Below, piece after piece: positions 62,409-64,000 of a DNA stretch of 64,000 nt. The DNA is from Acidobacteriota bacterium (GTDB lineage Bacteria > Acidobacteriota > Aminicenantia > Aminicenantales > Saccharicenantaceae). The position numbers and the translations under genes are program-made. How positions within the stretch are numbered: the first letter of the stretch is position 1; every line of letters starts with the position of its first letter. The notes under the pieces are model-generated. The model searched no databases. It saw nothing but the letters and a program-made list of their open reading frames with translations, and was not told the DNA's origin. The stretch spans positions 590,293-654,292 of the forward strand of contig JBDKSB010000012.1 in assembly GCA_039683095.1 (NCBI GenBank), written 5' to 3'.

Positions 62409-63758
62409 CTAGCGGCCGCGGCCGGCCAGGAGCTTCTCGACCTCGTCGATCTCCTTGGGCACGCCCGCCGTCAGGACCTCGCAGCCGGTCCCGGTGATGA
62501 GGACGGTGTCCTCGATGCGGATGCCGAAGCCCTTCTCCGGATAATAGAGGGCGGGTTCGATGGCGAAGACCATGCCCTCCTTGAGGACGCCTCCGAACGG
62601 CACGTCGTGGACCGCCAGCCCGACGCCGTGGCCGAAGCCGCCGAGCTGGCCGCGGAGATCGAGGCCCTTGGCCTTCATCACGGCGGCGACGTGGTCGCGG
62701 ACGTCCTGGGGCGTCGCGCCCGGCCTGTAGGCCTCGAGGCACGCCTTTTCGACCTCGAGGACGGTCCGGTAGGCTTCCCGCTGGTCGGGGCTGAAGCGGC
62801 CCGAGGCCGGCCAGGTCCGGGTGATGTCCATGGCCAGGTGGTCAAGGTCGGCCCCGAAGTCCATCAGCACGACGTCCCCCTCCGCGACCCGGCGGTCGTT
62901 CTTCTCGTAATGTAAGATGCAGGAGTTGGGGCCGGAGCCGACGATCGGGGCGTAGGCGGCGCCCTTGGCCCCGCCCTTGAGGACGACGGCCATGGCCGCG
63001 GCCTCGACCTCGTATTCGAGGACGCCCGGGCGCGTCGCCAGCATGGCCTGCCGGACGGCCGCGGCCGACAGGGCGCCGTTGCGCCGCATGATGACGATCT
63101 CCTCGGGCGTCTTGATCGCCCGCAGGGCGTCAATGGCCGGCGCGACGTCCCGGAGTTCCATCTGCGGGTAGCGCCGGCGGAGCTTCTCGATCCGGTCCTG
63201 GTCGATCGAGAGCTGATCGTTGTAGTGGCTCCGGGCCCGGCGGCCGTCCATCAGGGCCGTCTCGGAACGGGCGTCGTCGAGGGTGTCCCGGGGCGAGAGC
63301 CGGACGTAGAGCTTGCCGGCCCCCCGGCCGGCGAGGCGGGCCAGGAACTCGTCCAGGTCGCCGACGGCCAGGACGTCGACGAATCCCGCCTTGGTCCTGG
63401 CGGCCGCGTCCTCGAGCAGGCCGGGCCCGTCGTACTGGATCTCGCGGGCCGAGCGCTGGGGCAGGAAGAGATAGGCCCCCGGCCGCCCGAACGGGACCAT
63501 GACCACGATGCCGCCGAGGTCCTCGTTCCCGGTGAAATAGAAAAAGTCGTTGTCCTGGCGGAAATGCGTCCCCGGCGGAACGGAGGCGTCGCCGAAGAGG
63601 ATGATCGCCCCGTCCTTGACCTGGTCCATGAGGGCGGCCCGGCGGCGGACGAACTCCCCGGGGGTGTAGCCGGTCCTCTGGGCCCGGAGCGCGGGGACGG
63701 CGAGCCCGGCCAGGACGGCCAGGGCGGCGAGGGTTCGGGATCGGGCGGATCTCAGCAT
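62409..63758 (-). CDS. Exported Xaa-Pro aminopeptidase (M24B)
   Basis: 449 residues. Signal peptide (to LRAQ, about 27), N-terminal creatinase-like domain (GAIILFGDASVPPGTHFRQDNDFFYFTGNED), then the pita-bread M24 domain. Metal ligands are visible in VVLMDFGAD (Asp), AMDITRTWP (Asp), GFGHGVGLAVHD (His), FAIEPALY (Glu) and IRIEDTVLIT (Glu). It removes residues before proline, complementing the other exported peptidases in this window. Confidence 0.92.
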   Translation of the reverse strand: MLRSARSRTLAALAVLAGLAVPALRAQRTGYTPGEFVRRRAALMDQVKDGAIILFGDASVPPGTHFRQDNDFFYFTGNEDLGGIVVMVPFGRPGAYLFLPQRSAREIQYDGPGLLEDAAARTKAGFVDVLAVGDLDEFLARLAGRGAGKLYVRLSPRDTLDDARSETALMDGRRARSHYNDQLSIDQDRIEKLRRRYPQMELRDVAPAIDALRAIKTPEEIVIMRRNGALSAAAVRQAMLATRPGVLEYEVEAAAMAVVLKGGAKGAAYAPIVGSGPNSCILHYEKNDRRVAEGDVVLMDFGADLDHLAMDITRTWPASGRFSPDQREAYRTVLEVEKACLEAYRPGATPQDVRDHVAAVMKAKGLDLRGQLGGFGHGVGLAVHDVPFGGVLKEGMVFAIEPALYYPEKGFGIRIEDTVLITGTGCEVLTAGVPKEIDEVEKLLAGRGR

Positions 63759-63799
63759 GGTTGTCTCCTTCGCCTCCGGCGGATCGCGACGGGGCCGCC

Positions 63800-64000
63800 T
63801 CAGGCCTTGCCGAGCACCATGGCCAGCAGGGCCATGCGGACGTAGAGCCCGTATTCCATCTGCCGGAAGTAGGCGGCCCGGGGATCGTCGTCGAAGTCGG
63901 GGTTGATCTCCGTGACGCGCGGCAGTGGGTGCATGACGATCATCTTGCTCTTGGCCGCGGCCATGACGCTCTTGTTGAGGACGTAGGCGTCCTTGACGGA
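63800..64000 (-). CDS. pyrB: Aspartate carbamoyltransferase, C-terminal end
   Basis: The last 66 codons of a gene that continues beyond the window. The sequence [29 protein letters not shown] followed by [36 protein letters not shown] matches the end of PyrB; HPLPR binds carbamoyl phosphate/aspartate and the YFRQ[10 protein letters not shown] helix is characteristic. Catalyses the first committed step of pyrimidine synthesis. Its stop lies 42 bases upstream of the peptidase gene on the same strand. Confidence 0.93.
   Translation of the reverse strand, partial: SVKDAYVLNKSVMAAAKSKMIVMHPLPRVTEINPDFDDDPRAAYFRQMEYGLYVRMALLAMVLGKA

Overview
The window is GC-rich chromosomal DNA from a diderm bacterium. 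A TonB-dependent receptor, several outer-membrane beta-barrels, two DUF5916 barrels, a DUF6305 protein, a GWxTD protein, PgsW and an unusually large set of exported peptidases together suggest candidate phylum Aminicenantes (OP8) or a related Acidobacteriota-like lineage. This placement is inferred from gene content only. Coding density is high, many neighbours overlap by 1-4 bases, and I saw no rRNA, tRNA, CRISPR array, prophage or intact transposase.

Layout: (1) 1-3.5 kb: cdaA-cdaR-glmM-pdxJ, the c-di-AMP/cell-wall module. (2) 3.5-8.3 kb: a cluster of REP-like palindromes, an M20 amidohydrolase, an M28 remnant, a diheme cytochrome with a sulfite-oxidase-like C-terminus, a secreted CBM9-like protein and a tRNA-dihydrouridine synthase. 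(3) 8.3-14.8 kb: a promoter and a probable Moco/Tuco riboswitch, then tupA-tupB-tupC-moeA-moaC-MOSC-moaA-mogA, which couples tungstate/molybdate uptake to cofactor synthesis. (4) 14.8-26 kb: an MTRFR-like rescue factor, M14 and M28 exopeptidases, an EIIA-zinc-ribbon fusion, a DUF6305 protein, and a four-gene membrane operon with a 53-residue protein and a permease. (5) 26-30.2 kb: a coiled-coil lipoprotein and a GWxTD-pgsB-pgsC-pgsW operon for a poly-gamma-glutamate-like polymer. (6) 30.2-41.6 kb: a TonB receptor behind a sigma-54-type promoter, a TPR protein, DUF5916, a sulfatase-like TPR lipoprotein, a methyltransferase lipoprotein and a small barrel. (7) 41.8-49.4 kb: parvulin and tyrS on the minus strand, then a compact response regulator-HEAT-GT2-YaiO operon that looks like an envelope polysaccharide synthesis and export unit. 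(8) 49.4-64 kb: a second DUF5916, a TPR lipoprotein, acyl-CoA synthetase, a 905-residue exported protein convergent with a GH20-like lipoprotein, an alkyltransferase-like protein, a DUF4097 lipoprotein, trpS, a secreted Xaa-Pro peptidase and the end of pyrB.

The picture is of a heterotroph that degrades peptides and glycans at the cell surface and uses a tungsten- or molybdenum-dependent redox enzyme. The strongest leads are the riboswitch whose basal helix covers the tupA Shine-Dalgarno, the response regulator-HEAT-GT2-YaiO operon, the EIIA-zinc-ribbon fusion, and the sigma-54 leader upstream of the TonB receptor.
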